A stretch of DNA of 64,000 nucleotides from CALDTK01 sp965215115 (GCA_965215115.1 OZ244050.1:2170001-2234000), one strand, 5' to 3'; positions 41,911 through 51,577 are shown, numbered from the stretch's first letter. Program-made: numbers and translations. The notes: generated by a model not told the origin, from the sequence alone.

Positions 41911-44304
41911 TTACTCCACCCCGAACCCGTACCGCAGGCTCCGCCCGCGCCCGTCCACGACCACCAGTTCATGCTTGCCCTCGGCGGGCTTCAAAAATTG
42001 CTGGTGCGGACCGGAGGTCTGCCCGACGAAAGCCTCGTCCAGGTACCAGTCCAGCACCGCGCCGGTCTCCTGGTGTGCCACCTCGAAGATGGCGGCCTGC
42101 CGCTCGCCGGCCAGGTTGCGCGGCAGGTGTAGTCTGCGGCCGCCCCGCGGGTACACCAGGGCCATCGGCGCGGCACCGCTCGGACTGCAGGCCGGGCTCC
42201 AGGCGGGCGTGCCGACGTACTCCGGGTGCCGACCGCGGTAGTAGAAGGCCCAACTCGGCGGTAGCGCAAAGGCGGCCACGCTCCTGGTCTCGGCCAGTTG
42301 CGCGCAGGTGTTGTCCACCCGCAACCCCTGCGCGTCCACATGCACCCGCTCGTGGTACGGACACACCGGCAGCCCGTGCGCGAGCGCCGGCAGCAGCGTC
42401 GTATCTACTGCCGGGCAGGCCGCCGCCGCGTGCAGGCCAGAGGCGCGACACACCGGCACCGACCGCATGTCCGCCACCGGCGCCACGAACCACCGCGTCG
42501 GCGGCAGCGCGTCGTACACGTCGAAGAGCAGCGGCGCCGCCACGGCCGAGCCCGTCATGTCGGGCCGGCCCTCGCCGTCGGCATTCCCGACCCAGACCGT
42601 CACCACGTACTCCGGCGTCACGCCGACGGCCCAGGCGTCGCGGAAGCCGAAGCTCGTGCCGGTCTTCCAGGCCACTTTCCGGCTTCCGCCAAAACTCCGC
42701 CAGGCCGCCAAATCCCCCGGCCTCTCGAGCTGGGTGAGGGTCTGTAGCGTGAGGTAGGCGGCCGCGGCGCTGTAGACGGGCGGCTGGCCCGAGAGCACGG
42801 GCTCGTCGTCCATGCCCGCCTCGCGCTCGCGCAGGTGCAGCTCGCCATAGCTGGCGCTGCTGTACTGCCGATTCGTGCGGTGGTAAGTGAGGACCGTATG
42901 CGCCAGCGCGCGGTAGGCCCGGGTCACGTCCCAGGCCGTCACCTCGGCGCCGCCCAGGATCAGCGACAGCCCGTAGTCGTCGGCCGAGCGCGTCAGGGTC
43001 GTGAAGCCGCTGATGCGCAGGCGCTCCAGCATCGGTTGCACGCCAAACTCCTGCAGCGTCCGTACGTGCGGGATGTTGAGCGAGCGCGTCAGGGCCTCCC
43101 CCGCCGGCACGGCCCCGTCGAACCCGTGGTCGAAGTTCTGCGGTGCGTAGCCGCCGATGAGGGTCGGGATGTCGGGCAGCAGGGTGGTGGGCGAGAGGCG
43201 CCCGGCGTCGAGTAGGGTGGCGAAGAGGAAGGGCTTCAGGAGGCTCCCGCTCGAGCGGTGGGCGCGGAGGATGTCGACGCGGTCCTGGTGCTCGGCCCCG
43301 GCCCCGGTGGCGTTGCCGACGTAGGCCAACACCCGACCCGAGCTGACCTCCGCCACGATGACGCAGGCGTTGTGGACGCCGTTGCCGCTGTTGCGCAGGC
43401 GGTGCTGCTCGACGACGTCGGTGACGCGGCGCTGGAGTTCCCCGTCGAGGGTGGTGCGGTTCTCCTTACGGGAAAACTGGTCGCGGAAGCGAAACGGCGC
43501 ATCCGGCAGCGTCAGGGCCGGCGCCAGATCGGGTAGGCGCACGGGCTCCCCGGGCAGCGGTTCGAGTTTGGCGAGCGCGAGGGTCTCGGCGTCGATGTCG
43601 CCGCGGGCGTGGAGCTTGGCGAGCAGGCCGTCGCGTTTTTGCCGAAAGGCCGCATCCGAGCGACCGGGATAGATCACCCCCGGTGCGTTCGGCAACACCG
43701 CCAGCGCCGCGGCCTCCCCCCACGAAAAGTGCGTCGGCCCGCGACCGTAGTACCGCCACGCCGCCGCGTCCAAACCCACGACGTTGCCGCCGAAGGGCGC
43801 GTGCGCCGCGTAGAGCCGTAGGATCTCGTCTTTGGAGTAGGTCAGTTCCAGGCGCGTGGCCCAGGCCACCTCGACGAGTTTCTCCCAGACACTCCGCCGC
43901 GCGTCCCCGCGCATCAGTCGCACCGTCTGCATCGTGAGCGTCGACCCGCCGCTGACCGTGCGCCCGGCCCCGAGGTTTTGCCGCAAGGCCCGCCCGATCG
44001 ACACCGGATTCACGCCCGGGTGCCAGCGGAAGTACTCGTCCTCGAAGAGCTGCACACACCGCGCGTAGCGCTCGTCGAGCGAGTCCGAGGGCGCGAATCG
44101 CCACTGCTCGTCGGCGGCGATGCGGGCGGAGAGCAGCCGGCCGTCGCGTGCCTCTACCACAGTGGAGTAGGGCGCGTCGAAAAGGGGCGTCGGAAGGCAA
44201 GTGAGCCACCAGACGAGGGCGGCGACGCTTAGCACGGACGCCGTTCGCCAGCGCCAGCCCAGGCTCCGCCAGCGGTTCCGAACCTTGCTGATCGAAGGGG
44301 TCAA
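41911..44304 (-). CDS. pbpC: Penicillin-binding protein 1C
   Basis: 797 aa bifunctional-type peptidoglycan synthase. After one TM (residues about 22-40), the GT51 transglycosylase domain shows LFEDEYFRWHPGVNPVSIGRALRQN with the catalytic Glu, and GGSTLTMQTVRL. The transpeptidase domain has the SxxK-type SSGSLLKPFLFATLL and KTGTS. The BiPBP_C-type C-terminal domain ends EGKHELVVVDGRGRSLRYGFGVE. No alpha-2-macroglobulin gene, its frequent neighbour, is adjacent. Hairpin motifs at 42681, 43637 and 43976, plus a weaker one at 43463. Confidence 0.93.
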   Translation of the reverse strand: MTPSISKVRNRWRSLGWRWRTASVLSVAALVWWLTCLPTPLFDAPYSTVVEARDGRLLSARIAADEQWRFAPSDSLDERYARCVQLFEDEYFRWHPGVNPVSIGRALRQNLGAGRTVSGGSTLTMQTVRLMRGDARRSVWEKLVEVAWATRLELTYSKDEILRLYAAHAPFGGNVVGLDAAAWRYYGRGPTHFSWGEAAALAVLPNAPGVIYPGRSDAAFRQKRDGLLAKLHARGDIDAETLALAKLEPLPGEPVRLPDLAPALTLPDAPFRFRDQFSRKENRTTLDGELQRRVTDVVEQHRLRNSGNGVHNACVIVAEVSSGRVLAYVGNATGAGAEHQDRVDILRAHRSSGSLLKPFLFATLLDAGRLSPTTLLPDIPTLIGGYAPQNFDHGFDGAVPAGEALTRSLNIPHVRTLQEFGVQPMLERLRISGFTTLTRSADDYGLSLILGGAEVTAWDVTRAYRALAHTVLTYHRTNRQYSSASYGELHLREREAGMDDEPVLSGQPPVYSAAAAYLTLQTLTQLERPGDLAAWRSFGGSRKVAWKTGTSFGFRDAWAVGVTPEYVVTVWVGNADGEGRPDMTGSAVAAPLLFDVYDALPPTRWFVAPVADMRSVPVCRASGLHAAAACPAVDTTLLPALAHGLPVCPYHERVHVDAQGLRVDNTCAQLAETRSVAAFALPPSWAFYYRGRHPEYVGTPAWSPACSPSGAAPMALVYPRGGRRLHLPRNLAGERQAAIFEVAHQETGAVLDWYLDEAFVGQTSGPHQQFLKPAEGKHELVVVDGRGRSLRYGFGVE

Positions 44305-44408
44305 ACGGATTTAATTTGCGACGTACGTCCGGGGTCGAAAGCGCTTGCCGAGCGCAGGGAGACGAAGTAACGGCAAAACACGGTTGAGGCGGCGTCAAGA
44401 TCGTTCGG

Positions 44409-44669
44409 ATGGATACCGTGACTTACGCTCTGATTGCCGAGAGGCTGGCGAAGTGGAACCCTATCGGCGTCCCAAATGAGCTCGCCGAGGATGAGTACCT
44501 GAGTTACGTACCAGGTGTTTATGGCGCTGCGACATCTGGGTCACTGCCGGAATACCTCTGCGCAATAGCGCGTGATTTTGGGAGCGGGCTTTCGGTAGCA
44601 GAATTATACGACCATCCGGAGATTGTCGATTTGATACACGATATTGAACTGATCGTGTTCGAGGCTTAG
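44409..44669 (+). CDS. Small protein, possibly DUF1871-like
   Basis: 86 aa acidic soluble protein: VTYALIAERLAKWNPIGVPNELAEDEYLSYVPGVYGAATSG and LPEYLCAIARDFGSGLS. The KWNPIGV...DEY..Y pattern resembles DUF1871-type small proteins, some of which sit near toxin immunity genes, but I am not certain. Its GC content is clearly lower than that of the flanking genes, suggesting acquisition by transfer. Confidence 0.6.
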   Translation: MDTVTYALIAERLAKWNPIGVPNELAEDEYLSYVPGVYGAATSGSLPEYLCAIARDFGSGLSVAELYDHPEIVDLIHDIELIVFEA

Positions 44670-44696
44670 CGCAGACGTCGACGGCGGCGTGGCTCG

Positions 44697-44710
44697 TTTT
44701 GGCGCACGCC
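44697..44710 (+). repeat. Variant dispersed hairpin motif (GCAC loop), intergenic
   Basis: TTTT-GGC-GCAC-GCC between the 44409 gene and the TraB/GumN gene; second GCAC-loop copy besides 8113. Confidence 0.55.
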
Positions 44711-44799
44711 CCCGCCCCCGGAGCCCGACCGTCCCCATTACCCAAACATTCACTTCGCCCGCGACAACCCCCGGCCCGGCGCCCTCGTTTCGGTGGTCT

Positions 44800-45720
44800 A
44801 TGCTACTACGTCTCCGTTCCCTGGCGGCCGCCGCGGCCACGCTCCTGCTCAGCGTACAGTTCGCCGTCGCGCAGGAGGTTTTGCCGAAAGGCCTCCTGTG
44901 GCGCATCGACGCCCCCGGCGCCGCGGCCCCGAGCTACCTGTTCGGCACCATCCACCTCATCGACGCCAAGGACTTCCTGCTGTCGGACTCCCTGATGTCG
45001 GTCGTCAACCGCGTCGACGAGGTCTACTTCGAGATCGACCCCGCGGACATGACCGACATGAGCAAGCAGATGCAGATGTTCACGAAGGCCATGATGCGCG
45101 ACGGGACCACCATCAAGGACCTGCTCACCGCCGAGGAGTACGCGCGCGTCAACGCCCACTTCTCGGAGATGGGCCTGCCGATGATGTTCCTCGACCGCAT
45201 CAAGCCGCTGTTCCTGAGCATCCTCGCGAGCACCGACCCGGGCCAGATGAAGGGCATGATGGGCGGCGGCGGCGAGAGTAGCATCAAGAGCTACGAGCTC
45301 GAGCTCAACGAGATCGTCACCGGCCTCGAGAAGCCCGTCGCCGGCCTGGAGACCATGGAGTTCCAGATGTCGCTGTTCGACTCCATCCCCTACCCGGCGC
45401 AGGCGAAGATGCTGATGGACGCGATCGACAAGCCCGCCGTCGACGGCGAGGACCCGCTCACGGCGCTCACGAAGGTCTACGTCTCGGGCGACATCGAGAA
45501 CATGTACGCCATGAGCGTGAGCAGCGACGGCGGCGTGGCCGGCTTCGAGCAGATGCTGCTCGTCAATCGCAACCGCAACTGGGTGGCGCCGATGAAGGCG
45601 AGCATCGTCGCGAAGCCGTCGCTCTTCGCCGTCGGCGCCGGGCACCTCGGTGGCCCCGAGGGCGTCATCCGCCTGCTGCAGGCCGAGGGCTACACCCTGA
45701 CGCCCATTAGCATACGCTAG
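44800..45720 (+). CDS. TraB/GumN-family protein
   Basis: 306 aa, exported (LRSLAAAAATLLLSVQFAVAQ). The family hallmarks are SYLFGTIHLIDAKDF (GTIH) near residue 45 and FAVGAGHLGGPEGVIRLLQAEGY (GxxH) near the C-terminus; the Glu pair of EVYFEIDP lies between. TraB/GumN proteins belong to a Tiki/EreA-like fold that may be metalloproteases; bacterial function is unproven. A dispersed hairpin motif (44879) directly follows the signal cleavage site (EVLPKG). Confidence 0.88.
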   Translation: MLLRLRSLAAAAATLLLSVQFAVAQEVLPKGLLWRIDAPGAAAPSYLFGTIHLIDAKDFLLSDSLMSVVNRVDEVYFEIDPADMTDMSKQMQMFTKAMMRDGTTIKDLLTAEEYARVNAHFSEMGLPMMFLDRIKPLFLSILASTDPGQMKGMMGGGGESSIKSYELELNEIVTGLEKPVAGLETMEFQMSLFDSIPYPAQAKMLMDAIDKPAVDGEDPLTALTKVYVSGDIENMYAMSVSSDGGVAGFEQMLLVNRNRNWVAPMKASIVAKPSLFAVGAGHLGGPEGVIRLLQAEGYTLTPISIR

Positions 45721-45776
45721 GTTTCGTTGCCTATTCACCCGAACGAGAAGCGGGCGCGGGCCTTTCTTTGCTTACC

Positions 45777-47558
45777 ATGATCGCACGCCCCACCGCCCGC
45801 CTCTATTGCTGCCTACTCGCAATCGGTGGGGGGCTCCTCACCCACGACCTCAGCGCGCAGAGCCGGGTCGCGGTCGACTTCCTCGTCGCCGAGCAGATCA
45901 GTTCGCGCGGCGAGGCAGATGTCCTCGTCGTCTTCGACGCCTACCCCGACCTCAGTGGGGCGCAGGCGCTGGCGACGAAGGAAGAGAAGGGCAGGTTCGT
46001 ATTTGAGGCCTTGCGGCAAAACAGCCTGCGCCACGAGCCACTCCTCGCCCGCCTCCGTGGCGCCGGGGTAGCCGTGGAGCACCTCTGGGCCGCGAATGCC
46101 GTCCACGTGCCGCGGGCCAACGCCCAGACGCTGTCCTTGCTCCGCGCCACCGCGGGCGTCGAGCGCGTCGCCGCCGTGACGCAGTGGCAACTCGACGAAC
46201 TCGAACGGCAGGAGGTCGAGCAGACGCCCGAGCGCGGTGCCGAACTAGAGTCCCGCGCCGCCGTCCCGACCTGGGGCGTGCGCTACCTCGGGGCCGACAA
46301 AGTCTGGGCGATGGGCATCCGCGGCGAGGGCGCCGTGGTCGCGGGCGCGGACACCGGTTACGACTGGACCCACCCCGCGCTCAAGGGCAAGTACCGCGGC
46401 AACAAACCCGGCGGCGTCGAGCACGACTACAACTGGTTCGACGGCGTCAAGGTGGCCTTCCCCGGGACGAGCGACGCCAACCCCTGCGGCTTCGACGCCC
46501 AGGAGCCCTGCGACGACGGGAGCCACGGGACACACACGATGGGGACGATGGTCGGGTCGGACGGCGCGGCCCACCAGATCGGCGTCGCCCCGGACGCGAC
46601 CTGGATGGCGTGCCGCAACATGGACCGCGGCAACGGTACGCCGACGAGCTACCTCAACTGCTTCCAGTTCTTCCTCGCGCCGACGGACCGCGCCGGCAAC
46701 GATCCCCGCCCGGAGTTGGCGCCCGATGTCATCGCCAACTCCTGGTACTGCCCGCTCTCGGAGGGGTGTGACTCGAGCACCTACCCGGCGTTCGCGAAGG
46801 TGGTCGGGGCCCTGCGGGCGGCCGGCACGGTGGTGATCGTCTCGGCGGGCAACGACGGGCGCAAGGGCTGCGCGACTGTGAGTGACATCCCCGCCCGCAT
46901 CGAGGGGGCCTTCGCGATCGGGGCCCACGATTCGCTCGGGCGGATCGCGAACTTCAGCAGCAGGGGATCGTTTGCGCTCGACGGCCCCGTGATCCGGCCG
47001 GACGTGGCCCTACCGGGCGTCGCCGTCCGCTCTTCGGTACCGAACGACGGCTACGCCTCTTTCAGTGGCACGAGCATGGCCGGCCCCCACGCGGTAGGCG
47101 TGGTCGCGCTCATGATTAGCGCCAATCCCAAACTACGGGGGCAGGTGGACACCATCGAGGCAATCCTTCGCCGCAGCGCCACCCCGACGCCCGCGCCCGC
47201 CGGGGACGCCTGTAGCATCCCGGGGCAGAGCGTGCCGAACAACGTGTTTGGGTACGGGCGCGGGGACGCGATCGAGGCGGTGCGATTGGCGCGAGGTTTT
47301 CCGGGGATGCCGGCTACGGAGGTCCAGATTGATCTCTTCCCCAACCCCGCCTCCGACTACCTCACCGTGAGGGTGCCGCGGTCGTGGTCGGACGTGGGGG
47401 TCGTGGTAACGAACGCGATGGGCCAGGTGATCTCCCGGGTGCAGACCCATACTTCGCACACGCGGCTCGAGACGATCAACCTTGCGGCCGGTCTGTACGT
47501 GGCGTCGGTGTCCTACGAAGGGGCTACGTGGAGTAGGAGATTCGTGGTCATTCACTGA
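45777..47558 (+). CDS. Secreted S8 subtilisin-like serine protease with type IX sorting domain
   Basis: 593 aa. ATG 45777 gives a signal peptide ending GGGLLTHDLSAQ; residues about 30-140 are an inhibitor-I9-like prodomain (DVLVVFDAYPDLSGAQAL). Catalytic triad: Asp in VVAGADTGYDWTHPALKG, His in DDGSHGTHTMGTMVG, Ser in FSGTSMAGPHAVGVVALM. The last ~75 residues (VQIDLFPNPASDYLTVRVP... LAAGLYVASVSYEG... RRFVVIH) are a type-A T9SS C-terminal domain, so the enzyme is exported across the outer membrane by the type IX system. A -7-like TTTCTTTG precedes the ATG by 6 nt. One hairpin motif (46008). Confidence 0.93.
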   Translation: MIARPTARLYCCLLAIGGGLLTHDLSAQSRVAVDFLVAEQISSRGEADVLVVFDAYPDLSGAQALATKEEKGRFVFEALRQNSLRHEPLLARLRGAGVAVEHLWAANAVHVPRANAQTLSLLRATAGVERVAAVTQWQLDELERQEVEQTPERGAELESRAAVPTWGVRYLGADKVWAMGIRGEGAVVAGADTGYDWTHPALKGKYRGNKPGGVEHDYNWFDGVKVAFPGTSDANPCGFDAQEPCDDGSHGTHTMGTMVGSDGAAHQIGVAPDATWMACRNMDRGNGTPTSYLNCFQFFLAPTDRAGNDPRPELAPDVIANSWYCPLSEGCDSSTYPAFAKVVGALRAAGTVVIVSAGNDGRKGCATVSDIPARIEGAFAIGAHDSLGRIANFSSRGSFALDGPVIRPDVALPGVAVRSSVPNDGYASFSGTSMAGPHAVGVVALMISANPKLRGQVDTIEAILRRSATPTPAPAGDACSIPGQSVPNNVFGYGRGDAIEAVRLARGFPGMPATEVQIDLFPNPASDYLTVRVPRSWSDVGVVVTNAMGQVISRVQTHTSHTRLETINLAAGLYVASVSYEGATWSRRFVVIH

Positions 47559-47952
47559 GGCTGCGGCCGGGTGATAACTCGAACCTGGGGGTTCGAGCTA
47601 CCGGAACCGCAGCGTCATCTGTCCGCGGCGCACGCCGGTGCACAGCGTGTGGCTGACGAGGTTGCTGTGCCACGTGCGCTGGGGGTTGTGCTGGGCGCGG
47701 CGAGACGGCTTGACTTGGCGGAGGCGACCTGCTACCTCCCTGAGAAAGACGATACGTACCATACTTACTCTATCGAATTGCGCCGACGAATGTTGGCCGT
47801 GTGGAGAGCGTCGACGTACGATCGTTGTCCACAACCACTGTTGGGAGGTGATCCGTCGGTGAACTGCACCTTTCGCCAACGTTACGTCTTAGCCGTGGCG
47901 CCGACGGCACCGGGGCCCGCGAAGTCTGGCGTTCCGCCCCACCTTAGCCGCG
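47559..47952. other. Gene-free, lower-GC stretch with a palindrome
   Basis: Starts with the palindrome CTCGAACCTGGGGGTTCGAG (47579-47598), repeated at the mvaD stop. Bases about 47735-47890 are visibly less GC-rich than surroundings. Open frames exist on both strands (for example minus 47598-47879, 93 codons) but none has codon bias, signal or family resemblance I can defend. Possibly a decayed gene. Confidence 0.4.
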
Positions 47953-48804
47953 ATGTCTACGCTCTACGATCACCTCGGGGAGGCCGCCGCCTACCTGCGC
48001 GAACACACCGACTTCCAGCCGCGCACCGGCCTCATCCTGGGCACGGGGCTGGGCGGCCTCATCGACGATCTCGAGCTCCACATGCGCTGGGACTACAGCC
48101 TGCTGCCGCACTTCCCCCTCAGTACGGTCGAGGGACACGGCGGCGACCTGCGGATGGGCTACCTCGCCGGCGAGCCGGTGGTGGTCCTCAACGGTCGCCA
48201 CCACTACTACGAGGGCTACTCCGCCGGGGCGCTCACCTTCCCGACGCGGCTGCTGTGCTACCTCGGCGTCGAGCGCGTCCTGATCTCGAACGTGGCCGGC
48301 AGCACCTGCGCCGACTACCGCGCCGGGGACGTGGTCGTCGTCAGGGACCACATCAACTTCCAGCCCGACAATCCTCTGCGCGGCACGAATGACGCGCGGC
48401 TCGGCCTGCGCTTCCCCGACCTACTGCGTGCCTACGACGCGGATTTGCGCCAGCAGGCCACCGCGGCGCTCGCGGCCCTCGGGATGCCCGCGCACCAGGG
48501 GGTCTACTTCGGGCTGCAGGGCCCGAACCTCGAGACGCCGGCCGAGTACCGCATGATCCAACGGATGGGCGGCGACCTGGTGGGCATGAGTACGATCCCC
48601 GAGGTGCTGGTCGCCAACCACATGAAGGTGCCGGTGCTGGTGACGAGCCTCGTGAGTAACGAGTGCCACGACGTCGACCACCTCACGCCAACCACGATCG
48701 AGGAGGTCATGGACGTCGCGCGGGCGGGCGGGGAGCGTATGCGTCGGCTGTGGCTGGAGTTGCTGGCGGCTTTCGCCAAAACCGATAACCCTTCCGAAGC
48801 GTGA
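47953..48804 (+). CDS. punA: Purine-nucleoside phosphorylase, class I (PNP/MTAP type)
   Basis: 283 aa. Phosphorolysis of purine nucleosides. Motifs: TGLILGTGLGGL (phosphate site), HFPLSTVEGHGGDLRMGYL, VVLNGRHHYYEGYSAG, ISNVAGSTCADYRAGDVVVVRDHINFQ and YFGLQGPNLETPAEYRMIQRMGGDLVGMSTIPEV, the trimeric PNP signature; SNECHDVD includes the purine-binding Asn. Translationally coupled to the next gene (GTGA overlap). The C-terminal codons carry a hairpin motif (48768). Confidence 0.94.
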   Translation: MSTLYDHLGEAAAYLREHTDFQPRTGLILGTGLGGLIDDLELHMRWDYSLLPHFPLSTVEGHGGDLRMGYLAGEPVVVLNGRHHYYEGYSAGALTFPTRLLCYLGVERVLISNVAGSTCADYRAGDVVVVRDHINFQPDNPLRGTNDARLGLRFPDLLRAYDADLRQQATAALAALGMPAHQGVYFGLQGPNLETPAEYRMIQRMGGDLVGMSTIPEVLVANHMKVPVLVTSLVSNECHDVDHLTPTTIEEVMDVARAGGERMRRLWLELLAAFAKTDNPSEA

Positions 48805-50768
48805 GTCCCCTCGCTGAATCTGAACCCACATCTCACCGCGACCCCGCGACGGAGTACGCCGCGAACGCCGAGGCTGCCCGCCTCGAAGAACGTGCCGCGG
48901 CCGCGCGGGCGGATCGGATCGGCTACCTGCGCCTGGCGTACTTCTTCGCGTGGATCGGGCTGTCGGTCTACGGCTTCGTGGACTTCGGGATCGGCTGGGG
49001 GATCGCGGCGCTGGTGCTCGGCCTACTCGGCTTCGGGCGCCTGGTGGCGATGCAGCAGGCCGCGGACGCCGAGCGCGCGCGTCAGCAGCGCCTCGTCGAG
49101 ATCAACGAAGGCGAACTCGAGAGCGTCGCCTACCGCTTCGAGCGATTCGACGGCGGGGCGCGGTACGCGGATGCGCTACACCCCTATACCGGCGATCTGG
49201 ATGTGTTCGGTCCGAAGTCCGTGTACGCGCTCGTCAACCGGACGGTGTCGGTGAGCGGCGAGCAGGCCCTGGCCGACTACCTGCGGCACTGCCTCACCGA
49301 GGAGCGCTTGATCGCTGAGCGGCAGGCGGCCATCGCCGAGTTGGCCCCGGCCCTGGCGTGGCGGCAGGCTTTCGCCGCTGCGGCGCCCCGCGGGGAGCAA
49401 ACCGTGGTCCAGTTGGACAAGCTCCGGGCCTGGGCGCGGGCCGAGCCGCAGTTTCGGCAAGGGTACTGGGCGGTGCTGCTGTGGGTGGTGCCGCTCCTCA
49501 ACCTGGCCTGGCTGGTGAGCTTTGCGTACCTGCCGTTCTACCTGGCGCTGGTGGGCTACGCGCCGACGATGTGGTTGCTGTGGCGCAACAAGGCGCGCGT
49601 GGACGAGATCGAGGCGGCCACCACCGAGTCGGTGGCGCAGTTGCAGCAGTTGTCGGCTACGCTGGCACAGATCAGCGGTCGGGATTGGGGTGCGCCGTTG
49701 TTGACGCAATTGGCCGCGTGTCTCGGGGGGGTAGGCACGGGCGGGGGGCGAGGTAAGGTGACGGGGTTGGCCTCGGCCTCGGCGCAGATCGCGCGTCTGG
49801 CCTCGGACGTACGACAACTGGCGGTGCGGGCGAACCCTTTCGTGTTGATCCCGAATATCTTCAGTCTCTGGGAGATCCGGTACGCGCGCCGGATCGAGAC
49901 CTGGAAAGTCAAACTCGCGCCGGGGGGGCAGGTTTTGGCGACAGCCGACGTGATCCCCGCCGCGGCCAGCTTCGGGCTTCCTTCGGGGTCGGCTGCGCCC
50001 AGCCCACCGACTCATCCGATCGAAACGTGGTTGCTCGTCGCGGGGGCCTTCGACGCGTTGAGTTCGATGGCGGGGGTCGCGTACCGGTATCCGGGTTGGC
50101 GGATGCCGCAGGTCGGCACAGCGCCCGTGGACGGCGTTGCTCAACTCTCGGGTCTAGGGCTCCACCACCCGCTGTTGGCACCGGGCAAAAGTGTCCCGAA
50201 TGACTTCCGCTCGCCGTTGCGCACGCACGTCTCGCTGCTCACGGGCTCCAACATGGCCGGCAAGTCGACGCTCCTGCGCACGATCGGCCTGCACCTCGTG
50301 ATGGCGCAGTGGGGCATGCCGACGCCCGCGCGCGCGCTGTCGCTCTCGCCGGTGCGTGTGTACACGAGTATGCGCACGCAGGACAACCTCCACGAGGGCG
50401 CCTCGGCCTTCTACGCGGAGCTCAATCGCCTGAGGATCGTCGTGGACGCGACGCGCGCCGGGGAGCCGGTGTTCTTCCTCCTCGACGAGATCCTGAAGGG
50501 GACCAATAGTCAGGACCGGAATGCCGGTGGGCGCGCACTGATCGAGCAGTTGCTGCACTACGGCGGCGCGGGTGTGGTGGCGACGCACGATCTGGGTCTC
50601 GGTGAGCTGGCCGACGAGACGAGGGCCGTGTCGACGCTGCGGCTCGAGGTAGAGACGAATGCGGAGGGGGAGCTGTACTTCGATTACACGGTAAAGCCGG
50701 GCCTGGCGCAAAGTCGGAATGCGAGCGCGCTGATGCGGAAGCTGGGACTGGGGGTAATCGAAAGTTAG
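48801..50768 (+). CDS. Membrane-anchored MutS-family ATPase
   Basis: 655 aa, GTG start overlapping the PNP stop. Two hydrophobic pairs (residues about 45-75 and 225-260) place it in the membrane; the helical MutS core (domain III-like) lies between and after, and the C-terminal MutS ATPase has Walker A LLTGSNMAGKSTLLRTIG, Walker B VFFLLDEILKGTNSQDRNAGG and the D-loop/H-loop VVATHDLGLGEL. It lacks the mismatch-binding domain, so it is not the repair MutS. This MutS-like type is widespread in Bacteroidota with unknown role. One hairpin motif (49933, GACA loop). Confidence 0.88.
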   Translation: MSPLAESEPTSHRDPATEYAANAEAARLEERAAAARADRIGYLRLAYFFAWIGLSVYGFVDFGIGWGIAALVLGLLGFGRLVAMQQAADAERARQQRLVEINEGELESVAYRFERFDGGARYADALHPYTGDLDVFGPKSVYALVNRTVSVSGEQALADYLRHCLTEERLIAERQAAIAELAPALAWRQAFAAAAPRGEQTVVQLDKLRAWARAEPQFRQGYWAVLLWVVPLLNLAWLVSFAYLPFYLALVGYAPTMWLLWRNKARVDEIEAATTESVAQLQQLSATLAQISGRDWGAPLLTQLAACLGGVGTGGGRGKVTGLASASAQIARLASDVRQLAVRANPFVLIPNIFSLWEIRYARRIETWKVKLAPGGQVLATADVIPAAASFGLPSGSAAPSPPTHPIETWLLVAGAFDALSSMAGVAYRYPGWRMPQVGTAPVDGVAQLSGLGLHHPLLAPGKSVPNDFRSPLRTHVSLLTGSNMAGKSTLLRTIGLHLVMAQWGMPTPARALSLSPVRVYTSMRTQDNLHEGASAFYAELNRLRIVVDATRAGEPVFFLLDEILKGTNSQDRNAGGRALIEQLLHYGGAGVVATHDLGLGELADETRAVSTLRLEVETNAEGELYFDYTVKPGLAQSRNASALMRKLGLGVIES

Positions 50769-50884
50769 AAAGTGCTTGAGTGAAGAGTGCAAAGTATCCC
50801 GGTGCGGCGCCCGCCTAGCTTCCTCGATCCCGACGGGGTCGAACCCCGGGTACGGATTCGGAAGCTGCTCCCCCCGAACGAAAA

Positions 50885-50914
50885 ACGCCCGGGCTCCTCG
50901 CGGAACCCGGGCGT
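50885..50914 (-). terminator. Rho-independent terminator of the 50969-51424 gene
   Basis: Stem ACGCCCGGGCTCC/GGAACCCGGGCGT (50885-50897 with 50902-50914), followed on the minus strand by TTTTT (50881-50885). Confidence 0.85.
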
Positions 50915-50968
50915 CTTCGTTCGTGATCCCGTTGACCTGTGCCTTGGCGCAGACGGACCACGCGGCGA

Positions 50969-51424
50969 TTACATGCCGCTCAGCTTCGAGCCACCGGCGC
51001 TCAGGGCGCTGGCGAGGCCGCCGAGGGCTGCGTTGTCGGGAGCCATCGCAGCGGTCTCGGTACCGAGCTTGCTGAGGAGGGCGCCTACTTTCTTGCCGTC
51101 GATGTTGCCGGCGGTGAGCTCCATCTTGAGGGAGTTCAGGTCGCCGACCATGCCTTCGGTGCCGGGCATACCGGAGAGCTTGTTGCTCCAGGCGTCGATG
51201 ACGCTGACGGCGGTGCCGGCGGGCAGGGCGGTGATGTCGCCACCGACGCCGTTGACGGCATCGACGGTTTCGTTGATCGAGATCATGCCTTCTTCGGGCA
51301 TGGCGTTCATCGAAGTGGCGGGGTCGACCACCTCAACGGCGGGGTCCTCGACGACTTCGGTTTCGGTGTTGCCGCCGCAGGCGATGGCGAACAGGGGCAA
51401 TAGAAGGAAAGTGTACTTCATCAT
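50969..51424 (-). CDS. Small lipoprotein, paralogue 3 of a three-member family
   Basis: 151 aa. ATG ATG start; signal MMKYTFLLLPLFAIACGGN with lipobox AIAC. An acidic linker (TETEVVEDPAVEVVDP) precedes the shared domain: ISINETVDAVNGVGGDITALPAGTAVSVIDAWSNKLSGM, NIDGKKVGALLSKLGTE, ending LASALSAGGSKLSGM. It is closer in length to paralogue 2 (10080) and, like it, has its own terminator. Function unknown; repeated retention suggests a useful envelope role. Confidence 0.85.
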   Translation of the reverse strand: MMKYTFLLLPLFAIACGGNTETEVVEDPAVEVVDPATSMNAMPEEGMISINETVDAVNGVGGDITALPAGTAVSVIDAWSNKLSGMPGTEGMVGDLNSLKMELTAGNIDGKKVGALLSKLGTETAAMAPDNAALGGLASALSAGGSKLSGM

Positions 51425-51577
51425 GGTGATGTGTTTGTGGAGGCAAAGATTGGCCAGGTTCGTCGGATGTTGGCCGTTTGGCCGTGTAGGAGACCTAAAA
51501 AATTTAAGGTGGGATTGTTTGGCAGATGCGGTACTTGACTCGTGTGACGGGCGGGAAGTGGGCTGATCCGACCTACG

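Noticed and set aside
47598..47879. Possible 93-aa gene on the minus strand
   Set aside because: No codon bias, no signal or domain, overlaps an equally long plus-strand frame.
47863..47882. Extra motif ACCTTTCGCCAACG
   Set aside because: Lacks the AAAA/TTTT part and the stem partner; not counted.
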